From assembly GCA_963727015.1 (NCBI GenBank), contig CAVSEV010000012.1:62001-126000 (forward strand): DNA of 64,000 nucleotides, read 5' to 3'. Shown piece by piece: positions 1-8,473 of this stretch; position 1 is the first letter of the stretch, and each line of letters opens with the position of its first letter. The notes beneath the pieces are model-generated. The model did not search any database, had not been told where the DNA came from, and was given only the letters and a program-made list of their open reading frames with translations. The DNA comes from DATFVJ01 sp963727015 (GTDB taxonomy: Bacteria; Actinomycetota; Actinomycetes; Streptosporangiales; Streptosporangiaceae). The position numbers were made by a program, and so were the translations under genes.

Positions 1-101
1 CCAGGACCGGGTTCCGCTCATGCGAGCAGCGCCCTCATTTCTGACCAGGCGCTTACCACCATCGACGCTACAGAGGTTGAGGGGCCAGCATCTGTGCCTG
101 T

Positions 102-610
102 CTACGGTGGCTGGGATTCGAGGGTAAGTCCGGTTTGGGCGAGGAACCCGTCGATGAGGGCAGGCCGGTACCGGATGCGCGCGAGCCGGTTCTTGACGAT
201 GGCGCGAGCTGGTCAACGTCGGTGGTAGAGAGGTTGCCAAGGCCGTTTTTCATGTCCGCCCAGGCGCCCTCAACGGGGTTGAGGTCCGGGGGGCGTAGGC
301 GGGGGCAGCCGCACTACGGTCAGCCAATCGGGATGAGCTTGGATGAACGTGCGCATCGCGGCGCTGATGTGCGTGTTGAGGTTGTCCCAGCACAGGATGT
401 CGGCGATCATGAAATTCCCCCAGGTCTGAGCTGGATGACTGGGGCGTGCAGTTGCTGGTCCGCGGCGGTGATCAGGTCAGCGTAGTCGGCTCGGACATCG
501 AGCGGCGCTCGCCCTTGCGCCCACGGTGGGTGCGGACCCGGTAGAACCGTTTCCTGACCTGCTGCTTCCTGGGCCCTACCCCTCCTCCTTGTAGTCGCCC
601 AACGGCGGTC
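102..610 (-). pseudogene. IS630-family transposase remnant (C-terminal part, frameshifted)
   Basis: Read on the minus strand, this stretch carries the end of an IS630-type DDE transposase. Visible pieces are HRGRKGERRS, ADYADLITAADQQLHAPVI, WDNLNTHISAAMRTF, DLNPVEGAWADMKNGL and RIRYRPALIDGFLAQTGL, the last running to a TAG at 102-104. The pieces lie in different frames, so several indels have broken the gene. The N-terminal HTH half is missing. The invariant Asp before NLNTH and the Glu in NPVEGAWADMK are still recognisable. It cannot encode an active transposase and marks the left edge of a mobile-element graveyard. Confidence 0.8.
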
Positions 611-830
611 TTGAAAGGGACCGCGGCTCGGCCACATGAGCGATGGACGCGGATGCTGAACAGGCAGAACCGGGTGTTGCTGCAACTGCATCGCTACGAG
701 CGCCGATGTTCCACGCCTGCCCGGCGTGTCGGATGTGGTCCTGCGGTTTGGCAGCAGTTGGGGTGACAGACAAGGCTGACCTTCATTATCAGGGTGTCGG
801 CGAGACGGCCCAGGTAGCGATATTGACTTC

Positions 831-1175
831 GTGACCTGGCGTTCGGCGTCGCGCGGCGGGCGCACCGCCGTCTGGCTCGGCGACTCCGCCGTCCGGCTCC
901 ACGCGCTGGCCAGCCTTATCACCCAGGCCCAGCAGATCCTGCCCGAAGCCGTGCACGACGCCCGCGACCAGGAACTCACCTGGACTCAGATCGGCGAACT
1001 ACTCGGCACCACCGCCGCCACGACGGCGCCGCTACCGGAACAAACCGTGATCAACTTGACGAGGATCACCGGCATAATGCTGGGAAGCGGTCGTTCGGGA
1101 CTGGCCGCAGAGCGTGTCAAAGCTCCACCGGGTACCAGCCGCAAAGCCGTCGCTGCGGGACGGTCATTTTCCTAA
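831..1175 (+). CDS. Small partial protein with HTH-like segment, C-terminus replaced
   Basis: A GTG-initiated frame of 114 codons. Residues about 15-62 include WTQIGELLGTT, which resembles the start of a helix-turn-helix found in small actinobacterial proteins. After GTTAAT the expected continuation is lost and the rest looks like random frame. The upstream end is also uncertain. I read it as a fragment of a small putative DNA-binding protein, neither promoter nor partner being visible. It lies between an IS630 remnant and a frameshifted VOC gene, so it is probably not functional. Confidence 0.35.
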   Translation: MTWRSASRGGRTAVWLGDSAVRLHALASLITQAQQILPEAVHDARDQELTWTQIGELLGTTAATTAPLPEQTVINLTRITGIMLGSGRSGLAAERVKAPPGTSRKAVAAGRSFS

Positions 1176-1581
1176 CTAGGCCGGGGAGGCAAGTGAGCCG
1201 AGTACACAGAACTCATTGCCTTCGGGGTCGGCGAGCACGGCCCATGGTTGCGTCCCCTGACCCACGTCAGCCCGGCGGGCTCCCAGGCCGATCAGCCGCT
1301 CCACCTCTGCCCCGTGCGAGCAGTCAACCGGCCTGAGGTCCAAGTGCAGGCGGTTCTTGACCGTCTTGCCCTCAGGAACGGTCACGAACACAAGCGCCCG
1401 GGCAAGGGGAGCCTGCCGCACCTGCCCGGCCAGGTCCGGCGGTTCCCGCTGCCAGGGCGCGATCTCAGCCTGCCCCTCCTCGGTGCGCACCACGTGGTAG
1501 CCCAGGGCAGCAGCCCAAACGCAGCCTGCGCACCAGGGTCGTGACAATCAACAACGATCTCGGTGAGCCTGCTGCCCAGCA
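1176..1581 (-). pseudogene. VOC/glyoxalase-like protein, frameshifted
   Basis: The minus strand encodes a vicinal-oxygen-chelate fold protein. The N-terminal piece LTEIVVDCHDPGAQAAF (about 1575-1520) is in one frame; WAAALGYHVVRTEEGQAEI through the typical C-terminus VLADPEGNEFCVL is in another. One missing T near 1518 (TTTTGG expected, TTTGG present) accounts for the shift. Members of this family are metal-dependent small-molecule enzymes or antibiotic-binding proteins; substrate cannot be told. The frame ends at 1176. Its neighbours are also broken genes, which favours real decay over a sequencing error. Confidence 0.7.
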
Positions 1582-1619
1582 GGACCTCGCTTATCCGCCA
1601 GTTCGCCGCGCGTGCTGGC

Positions 1620-2259
1620 AGCCTTTCTGCCACACCCGGACAGAAAACACCAGCCAACCGGTGCGCTGCCGTCCTCCCAGCCAGCGCCCGCGCGACCGGC
1701 CGCAGCAGGTGCAGCACCGTGCCGCACCCGGCATCGCCGCGCCGAACCCGACACCGGCCGACATCAGCTCGCCCATGCCGAACCCGGGAGCATCGCCGAT
1801 GAACAGGACGATAAGCAGCAGCGCGGTCAGCGCTGCCCCGGCTATCACCTCGCGTGCCGGGCGGTAGGCCGCCACCGTGTACGCGCCCACGAGCAGCACC
1901 CACGGCAGCGCTCCAGCCTCGTAATGACGCAGCATGAGCACTGCGACGGCCGTCGCGGTCACGACGAACACCGCGGCCGGCGCCCGGCGCCGCACGTAAA
2001 ACGGAAGCGTGCTCGCCAAGATCAAGGACACGGCCAGCGCGTCGCGATCCCGGTAGACCCCGCTGGGATCCGTCCCGTGCCTGACCGCGGTCGTGAGGCC
2101 GACCAGCACGATCACAGTGGCGAGCACGGCATCGATCGTCCAAAAAGGCGCCCGCTCCACTCGCCGGCGCGCTCGCGTCACCGCTGCGGAACCGGCCGGG
2201 CCATCACCCGCCGGATTATAGAGAGTGTGTTCTGTTGACTCCTCCAACACAAGTGGCAA
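1620..2259 (-). pseudogene. Two-component sensor histidine kinase, N-terminal membrane part only
   Basis: Reading from 2259 the product starts MPLVLEESTEH and has about five hydrophobic segments (for example AVLATVIVLVGLTTAV, ALAVSLILASTLPFYV, ALPWVLLVGAYTVAAY, VIAGAALTALLLIVLF). This is the arrangement of the membrane sensor domain of NarL-type actinobacterial histidine kinases. After GAAMPGA the sequence departs from the family: no dimerisation helix with its His and no HATPase domain follow, and it merges into the VOC remnant. No response regulator is next to it. It is a truncated, presumably dead, sensor. Confidence 0.6.
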
Positions 2260-2325
2260 CTTCTGTTTCGAGGTGACGCTGGGTTATCAGCGTTGTGAGA
2301 GGCCCCAGTGTGTCGCGAAGGGCAT

Positions 2326-2358
2326 ATGACATGTCTGGTAGTAAGATCATGACATGTC
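2326..2358. promoter_or_regulatory. Paired GACATGTC palindromes at the start of the RHH-like gene
   Basis: The 10-mer ATGACATGTC occurs at 2326-2335 and again at 2349-2358. Each copy contains the perfect palindrome GACATGTC, and the centres are 23 bp apart, about two helical turns. The second copy overlaps the ATG (2354) of the downstream gene. That is a common layout for an autorepressor operator of a ribbon-helix-helix protein. Operator function is inferred. Confidence 0.45.
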
Positions 2359-2698
2359 ACGTGGTGGCCGGGTGGATGGTGTTGAGTACGCCGGTCGCAT
2401 CAACGCGGCTGCTGATCTGGTGGCGAGGGGGCTGCCCGCAGCGGAGGCGGCCGGTGTGCTGGCTGGGCGGTATGGGGTGTCGGTGCGCCAGGGCCGCCGT
2501 TATGTGGAGGTGGCAACCCGGTCGGGGAGTATGGCCGTGCCCGAGGAGCAGTCGGTGTTCACGGTCAAGGTGCCGGTCACCGTTGCCCAGCGGGTGCGTG
2601 AGTATGCCCGCTTGTCGGGCAGGTCGATCTCGGCCGTGGTCACCCAGGCGCTGGAGGAGTTTCTTCAGCGGGCCTGCAGAAACCATCCCCGCAGGTGA
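2354..2698 (+). CDS. Putative ribbon-helix-helix-like DNA-binding protein
   Basis: A 114-aa protein starting MSRGGRVDGVEYAGRI. Residues 10-55 hold a predicted helical segment (INAAADLVARGLPAAEAAGVLAGRYGVS) that looks like an HTH. Residues about 70-106 read VFTVKVPVTVAQRVREYA followed by RSISAVVTQALEEFL, a beta strand plus two helices typical of RHH/CopG-like proteins. It precedes a serine recombinase, 132 bp upstream of that gene's ATG, a neighbourhood seen in integrative elements. It probably binds the GACATGTC repeats over its own start. The exact family is not recognised; it looks intact. Confidence 0.6.
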   Translation: MSRGGRVDGVEYAGRINAAADLVARGLPAAEAAGVLAGRYGVSVRQGRRYVEVATRSGSMAVPEEQSVFTVKVPVTVAQRVREYARLSGRSISAVVTQALEEFLQRACRNHPRR

Positions 2699-2830
2699 AC
2701 AGGCGGGCGGTCGCGACCGAGTTCGTCTTCGACCGCCTCGGTGCCGCGGAATTACCGGCGGCCTACGCCATCGTGGTCCCCCAGCGGCCGTCTCGTCTCG
2801 TGCGAGCCGGCCAGGAAGGACGGTGCCGCA

Positions 2831-3096
2831 ATGACCAGCGCGGCGATCTACGCCCGGGTGTCGTCCGCCCGGCAGAAAGAACAGGAGACGATCGTCTCCC
2901 AGATCGAGGCGGTGCGCGCGCACGCCGGGCGGCTGGGGCTTGACGTCCCGCCGGAGTGGGTGTTCGCCGACGACGGGTGCTCGGGTGCGTCGCTGGTACG
3001 GCCGGCTCTGGAGCGGCTGCGGGACCTGGTGGCTCAGGTGCCCATCGATGTGGTGGTGTGTCATTCGCCGGACCGGCTGGCCCGAAAATACGCCTC
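2831..3096 (+). pseudogene. Serine recombinase, N-terminal catalytic fragment
   Basis: Begins MTSAAIYARVSSARQKEQET, the classic start of the resolvase/invertase catalytic domain with the nucleophile Ser in the ARVSS motif. It continues with FADDGCSGASLVRPALERL and IDVVVCHSPDRLARKYA, which hold the conserved Arg residues of the active site. The homology stops after RLARKYA (about 3094). The large C-terminal recombinase and zinc-ribbon domains are replaced by the tail of a tyrosine integrase in another frame. Not expected to recombine DNA. Confidence 0.8.
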
Positions 3097-3266
3097 CAGG
3101 CCGGCGCAGCTTCGTATCCCTGCTGTCCTCTGACGGCGTACCACTGGAAGTGATCGCACGCCTCGTCGGCCACAGCGGGACAACAGTCACGGAAACGGTT
3201 TACCGCAAGCAGATCCGGCCAGTCCTGCTAGGCGGAGCCGAGGCCATGGATCGGATTTTCAGCTAG
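3097..3266 (+). pseudogene. Tyrosine integrase C-terminal fragment
   Basis: In the frame ending at 3266 the sequence reads RSFVSLLSSDGVPLEVIARL, VGHSGTTVTETVYRKQI and RPVLLGGAEAMDRIF. This is the end of a pSAM2/AICE-type tyrosine integrase: the HSFVSLL box, the LVGH box and the catalytic Tyr in the VYRKQIRPV motif. Only about 55 residues remain. It joins the beheaded serine recombinase directly, so two unrelated recombinase genes were fused by deletion. Confidence 0.8.
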
Positions 3267-3413
3267 CTATGTCTGTTCCCGTCAAGCCGACCAGGGTCAT
3301 CGCCACCCAGTCAATCGATCAGATAGCACTGGGTCGCAGACGAGTCCCGCTGCGGGCGACTGGTCCTTGTTGTCAAGCGCGCGCGATCGAAGGGCCGCCG
3401 GTACACTGATGGA

Positions 3414-3707
3414 GTGAGCCAGCCGCTTGCCGAGCCACCGCATCTGCCGCCCGCGACGGAGGAGCAGGTGCGGTCGCATGCTGCCCAGCTGGTCGAACTT
3501 GCCGCCGAACACGGGATCACCGGCCTGGCATTCGCGTCACCGGGGAGGCTCCGGGGCCACGTCGGTGACGACCGGGACCTGTTCGACATGTTCGAGTTCC
3601 AGCGCGCCGCAACGGACCTGGTTGGCGCCGAGGTCGTGCTGTTCTCAGACGGTGCACTGCACAATGACCATGTCAGCCCCGACCTGGTGACCGCGTCTGC
3701 CCTGTGA
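3414..3707 (+). CDS. MNT-like nucleotidyltransferase (degenerate), antitoxin partner of HEPN
   Basis: A 97-aa protein starting at GTG 3414 after a GGAG element. The second half, RDLFDMFEFQRAATDLVGAE then VVLFSDGAL, matches the C-terminal part of small minimal nucleotidyltransferases (usually FDLVRLQRELEELLG, VDLVT, AL). The usual catalytic signature GSxARG with DxD is not intact: the corresponding stretch reads ASPGRLRGHVGDD. Overlapping HEPN/MNT genes are the layout of type VII toxin-antitoxin pairs, in which the MNT member often modifies the HEPN toxin. With a degenerate active site it may act by binding only. The stop overlaps the HEPN start by 4 bp, so translation is coupled. Confidence 0.6.
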   Translation: MSQPLAEPPHLPPATEEQVRSHAAQLVELAAEHGITGLAFASPGRLRGHVGDDRDLFDMFEFQRAATDLVGAEVVLFSDGALHNDHVSPDLVTASAL

Positions 3708-4060
3708 ATGTCGACCTTCGCCCGGACCGTCACGCCCTGCTGGAGCTCGAGGCACTGCTCAAGGAAATCGCCACCCTGCGGGCCGAGGGCAACGCAGCCC
3801 GATTCAACGACGATGCCCGCTACCGCTGGGTCCTCCACCGGCTGTGGATCGCCGCCGGGAATGAGGCACTCGCCTACACTGCATCGATCAGGCAGCCAGT
3901 GCGCGCGGAGCGTACCTGGGCCAACCTCTATGACCTGCGTAACCACCTGGCGCATTCCCGGCTCCCCGACATCGACGAAGGACTCGTCAGGCGGTTCACC
4001 TGGGCCCGCCTCGACTCGCTATGGGCGACCGTCCAGCGCCAGTTGCGGCCACACCCGTAG
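3704..4060 (+). CDS. HEPN-domain protein (DUF86-like), probable RNase toxin
   Basis: Starts at GTG 3704 inside GTGA shared with the previous stop; 118 aa. It has a helical fold with LEALLKEIATLRAEG, RYRWVLHRLWIAAGNEALAY and the motif RNHLAHSR near residues 83-90. RNHLAH fits the RX4-6H signature of HEPN ribonucleases. Family knowledge: DUF86-type HEPN toxins cleave RNA and are silenced by the partner MNT protein. Context (partner upstream, mobile DNA on both sides) fits a toxin-antitoxin or defence pair. The frame is intact and the key Arg and His are present. Confidence 0.75.
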   Translation: MNVDLRPDRHALLELEALLKEIATLRAEGNAARFNDDARYRWVLHRLWIAAGNEALAYTASIRQPVRAERTWANLYDLRNHLAHSRLPDIDEGLVRRFTWARLDSLWATVQRQLRPHP

Positions 4061-4082
4061 CCGGGGAGGACCTGAGCCTGTG

Positions 4083-4352
4083 CCTGTGGGTGCCCGTAAC
4101 CGTGTCACATGGTGATCTGCGGTTTCGTAGGTGCCGGAGCCTGAGTTCCGGCAGGATGCGAGCGGTGGCCGTACGCCTGCTCTACTTGATTCTTCTTCGT
4201 GTTCTCGGCTGGATCACCTTGCTCGCCCGGTCGGAGGCGTCCAAGGACGCCGAGATCCTGGTGCTCCGCCACCAGGTCTTGGTCTTGCGCCGGCAGGCCT
4301 CCGCGCCCAAGCTGTCCTGGGCCGACCGGGCGATCATCTCCGCGCTGGCCCG
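4083..4352 (+). mobile_element. IS3/IS481-like remnant A (left end plus transposase N-terminus)
   Basis: The left terminal sequence CCTGTGGGTGCCCGTAAC begins at 4083. From 4158 a transposase N-terminus reads VAVRLLYLILLRVLGWITLL then SEASKDAEILVLRHQVLVLR, the same family as the intact gene at 8535. Homology stops at ALARL (4352), exactly where the left end of the next copy (CCTGTGGGGTGCGGAAAC) begins. The remaining three quarters of the element are absent downstream. Confidence 0.75.
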
Positions 4353-4946
4353 CCTGTGGGGTGCGGAAACCCGGGTCGATGCTGTTGACCTGCGAGTTCA
4401 TGGCTTGAGCATCCTCGGGTAGAGGGCATCCTCGCTGCTCGTGTCCTGGTCTTTGCTGTACCTCGTCTTCTGCCGCATCTTCCAGCTCCTCGTCTTGCTC
4501 GGGCGCGGTGACCGCGCCAAGGAAATCGAGATCCTCGCGCTGCGCCACCAGGTCGCCGTGTTACGCCGTCAGGTGCACCGGCCAGACCTCAACGATGGGG
4601 ATCGGGTGCTGCTGGCCGCGCTGTCGCGGCTACTGCCCCGCCCATCGTGGAACGTCTTCTTCGTGACCCCGGCGACGCTGCTGCGCTGGCACCGTAACCT
4701 GATCGCCCGCAAGTGGGCCTATCCGCGGAAACGTCCAGGCCGCCCCTCCACCAGGGCAGACGTCCGCGCTGCGGTGCTGCGCCTGGCGCGCGAGAACCCC
4801 ACCTGGGGATACCAGAGGATCAGCGGCGAGCTCGCAGGTGCCGGGATCCGGGTACCGCCCGGTACGGTACGCGACCTCCTCAAACGGGCCGGCCTGGATC
4901 CCGCACCCCGGCGCGACGGCCCGACCTGGGGCCAGTTCCTGAAAGC
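4353..4946 (+). mobile_element. IS3/IS481-like remnant B (left half, truncated transposase)
   Basis: The left end starts at 4353. The transposase begins at 4441 (MSWSLLYLVFCRIFQLLVLL) and continues through the HTH region to DPAPRRDGPTWGQFLKA. At 4947 a third left end (CCTGTGGGGTGCCAGAAG) interrupts it, just before the DDE core that the intact relative has at this point (AQARGILAADFVHVD). About 165 residues of the expected 360 remain. No catalytic residues are left, so it is inactive. Confidence 0.8.
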
Positions 4947-5057
4947 CCTGTGGGGTGCCAGAAGTCTGCCTGGCCTGTGAGCTGCAGCGATGCACCGGGG
5001 CCAGCGGTCGGCCATGATGATCAGCCGTGTCCCTCCGTCTGCTCTATCTGATCTTCA
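4947..5057 (+). mobile_element. IS3/IS481-like remnant C (left tip only)
   Basis: The left end CCTGTGGGGTGCCAGAAG is followed at 5026 by VSLRLLYLIF, the first residues of the same transposase family. Similarity is lost by about 5057. Only the terminal repeat, leader and about ten codons survive. It is the third step of a staircase of insertions, each new left end sitting inside the previous transposase gene. Confidence 0.6.
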
Positions 5058-5580
5058 CGTGCGCCACGAGGCGCTGTTGTTCCGGATCGAGGTGAGAGAC
5101 CGTCCATCTCCTCGCCGTCGCAGCGGCGGGGTGAAGCGGGAGGCAGCCTGACCCGGGGGTCGCCGGGAACGGCGGGAGCAGCCTCGACAAAGTCGGGCCG
5201 GTTCAGTACTGCCGGATGGGCCGGGCCTGGTGAGCGAGACGGGAAGGTATACGAGAGAAACCGGCTGGCTGCTGAACTTCGCCTCGCATTCGCCACGCGA
5301 TCGCGCTGACGAGGCCTGGGCAAAGGCTGTGACCAAATGCAGTGGCCCAAATCGGCTGGCCCGGATTGCCTGCAGGGCCCGAAAGAGGCACGGCCCATCC
5401 GCCTAAGCTGCCTAGCCCGGGGGTAGCCCGCGACTAGGCCGCCGAAGCCGAGGAGCGGCGGGACCGGCTGCTGCGTGTGATCCTTCGCCCCGAACCCGTG
5501 CGCGGGCCGGTGCAGCGTCACTGGCGCCGTGAACTCATCAGCGTTGGCTGCCTGCGCTGGGCTGGCACGTTCCGCCATGA
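5058..5580. other. Gene-free stretch
   Basis: About 520 bp between the IS stack and the last codon of the WD40 remnant. I find no recognisable protein, RNA or repeat. It is probably the old downstream region of the WD40 gene. Confidence 0.5.
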
Positions 5581-8473
5581 TTACTGGTCGGCAATGTCGC
5601 GCCATTGGCAATAGTGGAGACTTCCCGCCGTGTCGCCCACTACCACGCAAGCCCCGGACGCGGCCAGGCACCGCAGCGCCGCGGGAAAGGCCGCTCGGCC
5701 GAGTTCTCGTCCTGTCCTGGTGTCCCATATTGCTACGGTTCGGTCGCCGGATGCTGACAGCAGCCGGGTTCCGCGCGCGATGAAGGCGAGTCCGTGCACT
5801 CCCATCGCATGCGCGGCTACTCGCCCGGCCTCGACCGGGCTGTCTCTCATGTCCCACCACTGGACAGTGCCGTCGGCATACCCAGCGGCGCCACACGCAC
5901 CGTCCGCAGTGATGGCGACAGCAGTGACCGAGGGAGGTGGTCGGAAGGGGGAGGTAGGTGCCCCCGGGAGCGTTGTGCACCGGCTCGCGGGCATGTCCCA
6001 CCAGGCTGGGCCATTGCTGATCCCGTAACGCAGATCGGGGGTCATCGCCAGAACGCTCACTGGGATTCCCGTGACGCGGCCAAGCTCGGTCGCGTTCTCC
6101 AGGTCCCAAAGGATCAGCTCGTCGGCGTAACCCGAGGCGGAGAGGGCGCGGTTTCCGTCCGCGCTGATCGCGACCGCGCGCACCCACCATTATCGCCGGC
6201 CGAGGGTTGTAGCTGAGCCCGTGGAGCCCTCCGCGCGGAGGGTAGCTAGGTACGATGGTCCTGTACTCGTCAGCCTCCAGGTCCCAGACTGCCAGGTGCT
6301 CGTTGTGCGACCCCGTGACCGCGCGAGTTCCGTCCGCCGAGAGCGCCACGCACAACTTCTGGTTACTGCCCAAGAAGGACCCGTAGAGCGGCTCGGGCGG
6401 CAGCGTACGGGTAGACCGCTTATCATCGAGCCCCCAGATCCGCAACGTGCCGTCACGTGAAACGGAGACCGCGCGAGCTGCCTGCTCGGCGCATGCCACG
6501 CCTGTGACGGCGGCCGAATGACCGCGGGTCGGTTCCAGCCGCCATCCGGCCACCCGGTCGAACCCGAAGCTATTGCCAGCCGCCGAAAACGCGCAAGCCG
6601 CGTCCGTCATTGTGGTGCCGCTCCAGCCCCGCTCCAGCGTGTAGTCGACAAGCACCCGGCCGGATTCCAGCTCCCACTCCACTAGCCTGGTCGAGTGGTG
6701 GGCGTACCCGACGAGCATGGCCGGTCGAGGCTGTCCCAGTGAGATGGGGAGGGGCGCGTCGGCGTAGACGCCACCGAGGGTGCGCCCGTTTTGCAGAAAA
6801 GCGACGCTGGTCAGGGGAGTGCATCCTAAAGTGTCGGCTGGAGCAGGGACAGTCAGAGCCGAGTTGGTCTGGCCGGTCGCGAGATCAACCACGGTCACCG
6901 TGCCGAGGGGCCTAGGGCCATGAACGTCGAACGAACCGTAGGCTGCCCGCTGGCCGTCCGGCGACACAGCCAGGCTGTACAGTCCCAGATCTGGTTTCGG
7001 GTTTTCGCGATGGCGGATGAGCTGAGTCGAGCCTTCGAGACTCCAGGCCTCGAGATCACCGTAACGGATTGCGCACAGCACTCGGCGTTCGCCCGGAAAT
7101 ACCGTGATGCGGGCAATGGGGTGACGAATCGGTCTTATCGCGGCGCGTGGCGCCGACGCCTTGTTCTTGAGATCCCAGAAGCGCAACCCCCCTGTTTCGT
7201 CGGCCGCCACCGTCCAGGTGCCGTCATCGGCGACCGCGAGCGCTGTCACCACCGCGCCGGACTCAGCGAGTTGGCCGACGGGCTCACCGGCCCTCAGGTC
7301 CCACACGCTGACGCGACCGCCGGCTGCAGAGACCGCGGTTGCTCCGCCGGCGCTCACCGCCCATACAGCGGCGAAGTCCGTTTCTGTTGTCGCAAGCGTC
7401 AACCGCGCGCCGGTTTCCGTATCCCATACAGTGAGTTCGAAGACACCTTCGCTGCGTGAATGGGTGAGAAGGCAGCGCCCATCCCGGGTCGCGCCAACGA
7501 TCGTCGCGGAGGAGACGCTGGAGGCGAAGATCTGCGGAAGCGAGCCAGATGCGGCCCACTGCAGTTCCACGCGGGCCAGCGATCGTCTCCTTAGCTCGGC
7601 GCGGGCCGCGCGGGCGACATCGCTGTTACCCGCCGAGGCCGCGCGGTTCAGCAGTTGCTGAACCATAAATCCCGGTCGGCCCACCCACGGCGCAACGAAG
7701 TGCGATTTTCGGCCTTCATCCCCCGCCATGCTACCGTAGTAGTACACGCCCAGCGGGTCCAGGTCACCAATTTGATCGGGTTGCAGGTTCGGAGCGTCAC
7801 GCTGCACGAGCATCGCGGCGACAGTGGGATCATCGGGGATGCGTCTCCAGGCGATTGCCAGGGCGGCGCGCAACTGGTCGACGCCGACCGCCGCGAACGC
7901 GCTGTCGACCCACGCTACATTGGTGACGAGCGCAGCCAGCCGCGGGTAATCATCGCTCGATCCCGGCGGGGTGTCGTCGGGACCGGCGAGGGCGGCCGGG
8001 TAGTTGCTGAGCAGATACCAAGGAGTGCCGCCGCCCTTGTCATCGGCGGGTGGCCAGTGCCGGGCGGCCCACTCATCGGCCCAGGCGCCGACCTTACGCC
8101 AGTACGCAGGATCGCCGACCTCCTGGTGCTCGCGGCAGACGTCCTGGATGGTCCGGTGCGAAAACCCGTAGTAGCTACCACGATGATGCCCACCGTCTCG
8201 AGTATCCGGGACGCGGTGCCGTCGACGAAGCCGCGCACTGCGCGGCGCTTGCAGCCGGTCAGCGCAACCAGGTCCTCGACAGCGAGGCCGCCGCCGGCGG
8301 CGGCCAGCATGCCGAGTACGTCGAAGGCCAAGTCCGAGGCGGCGCCAGGCGCGAGCAATGCCTTGATTTCCTGCTCGGCCAGGTCCTGCTGGTTCTTCGC
8401 CACCCTGGTACCGCTGAGGCGGGTGGGGACGGTGTCGCTCAACGGATGAGCAGGATGAAGGACGTCGTGCAGG
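5581..8473 (-). pseudogene. STAND/NACHT-WD40 repeat protein, 5'-truncated by an IS and frameshifted
   Basis: On the minus strand from 8473 the product reads DLAEQEIKALLAPGAASDLA and AVEDLVALTGCKRR, then (after a shift near 8180) FSHRTIQDVCREHQEVGDP, WYLLSNYPAALA and a long WD40 array with repeated LxxWDLxxG motifs down to the TAA at 5581. A second shift lies near 6190 (NPRPA then VRAVAISADGNRALS). The upstream P-loop ATPase half is missing: the frame runs uninterrupted into the IS end at 8474. The same architecture is intact at 27.6-31.5 kb. Proteins of this type are large intracellular sensors whose WD40 propellers bind ligands and whose ATPase triggers an effector. The blades here are divergent from one another, unlike the intact relative. 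Dead remnant. Confidence 0.8.

Noticed and set aside
5021..5580. C-terminal extension of the WD40 frame beyond 5581 in the other frame
   Set aside because: After the shift near 6190 the longer frame shows no WD40 motifs; the shorter frame ending at 5581 carries the conserved blades.
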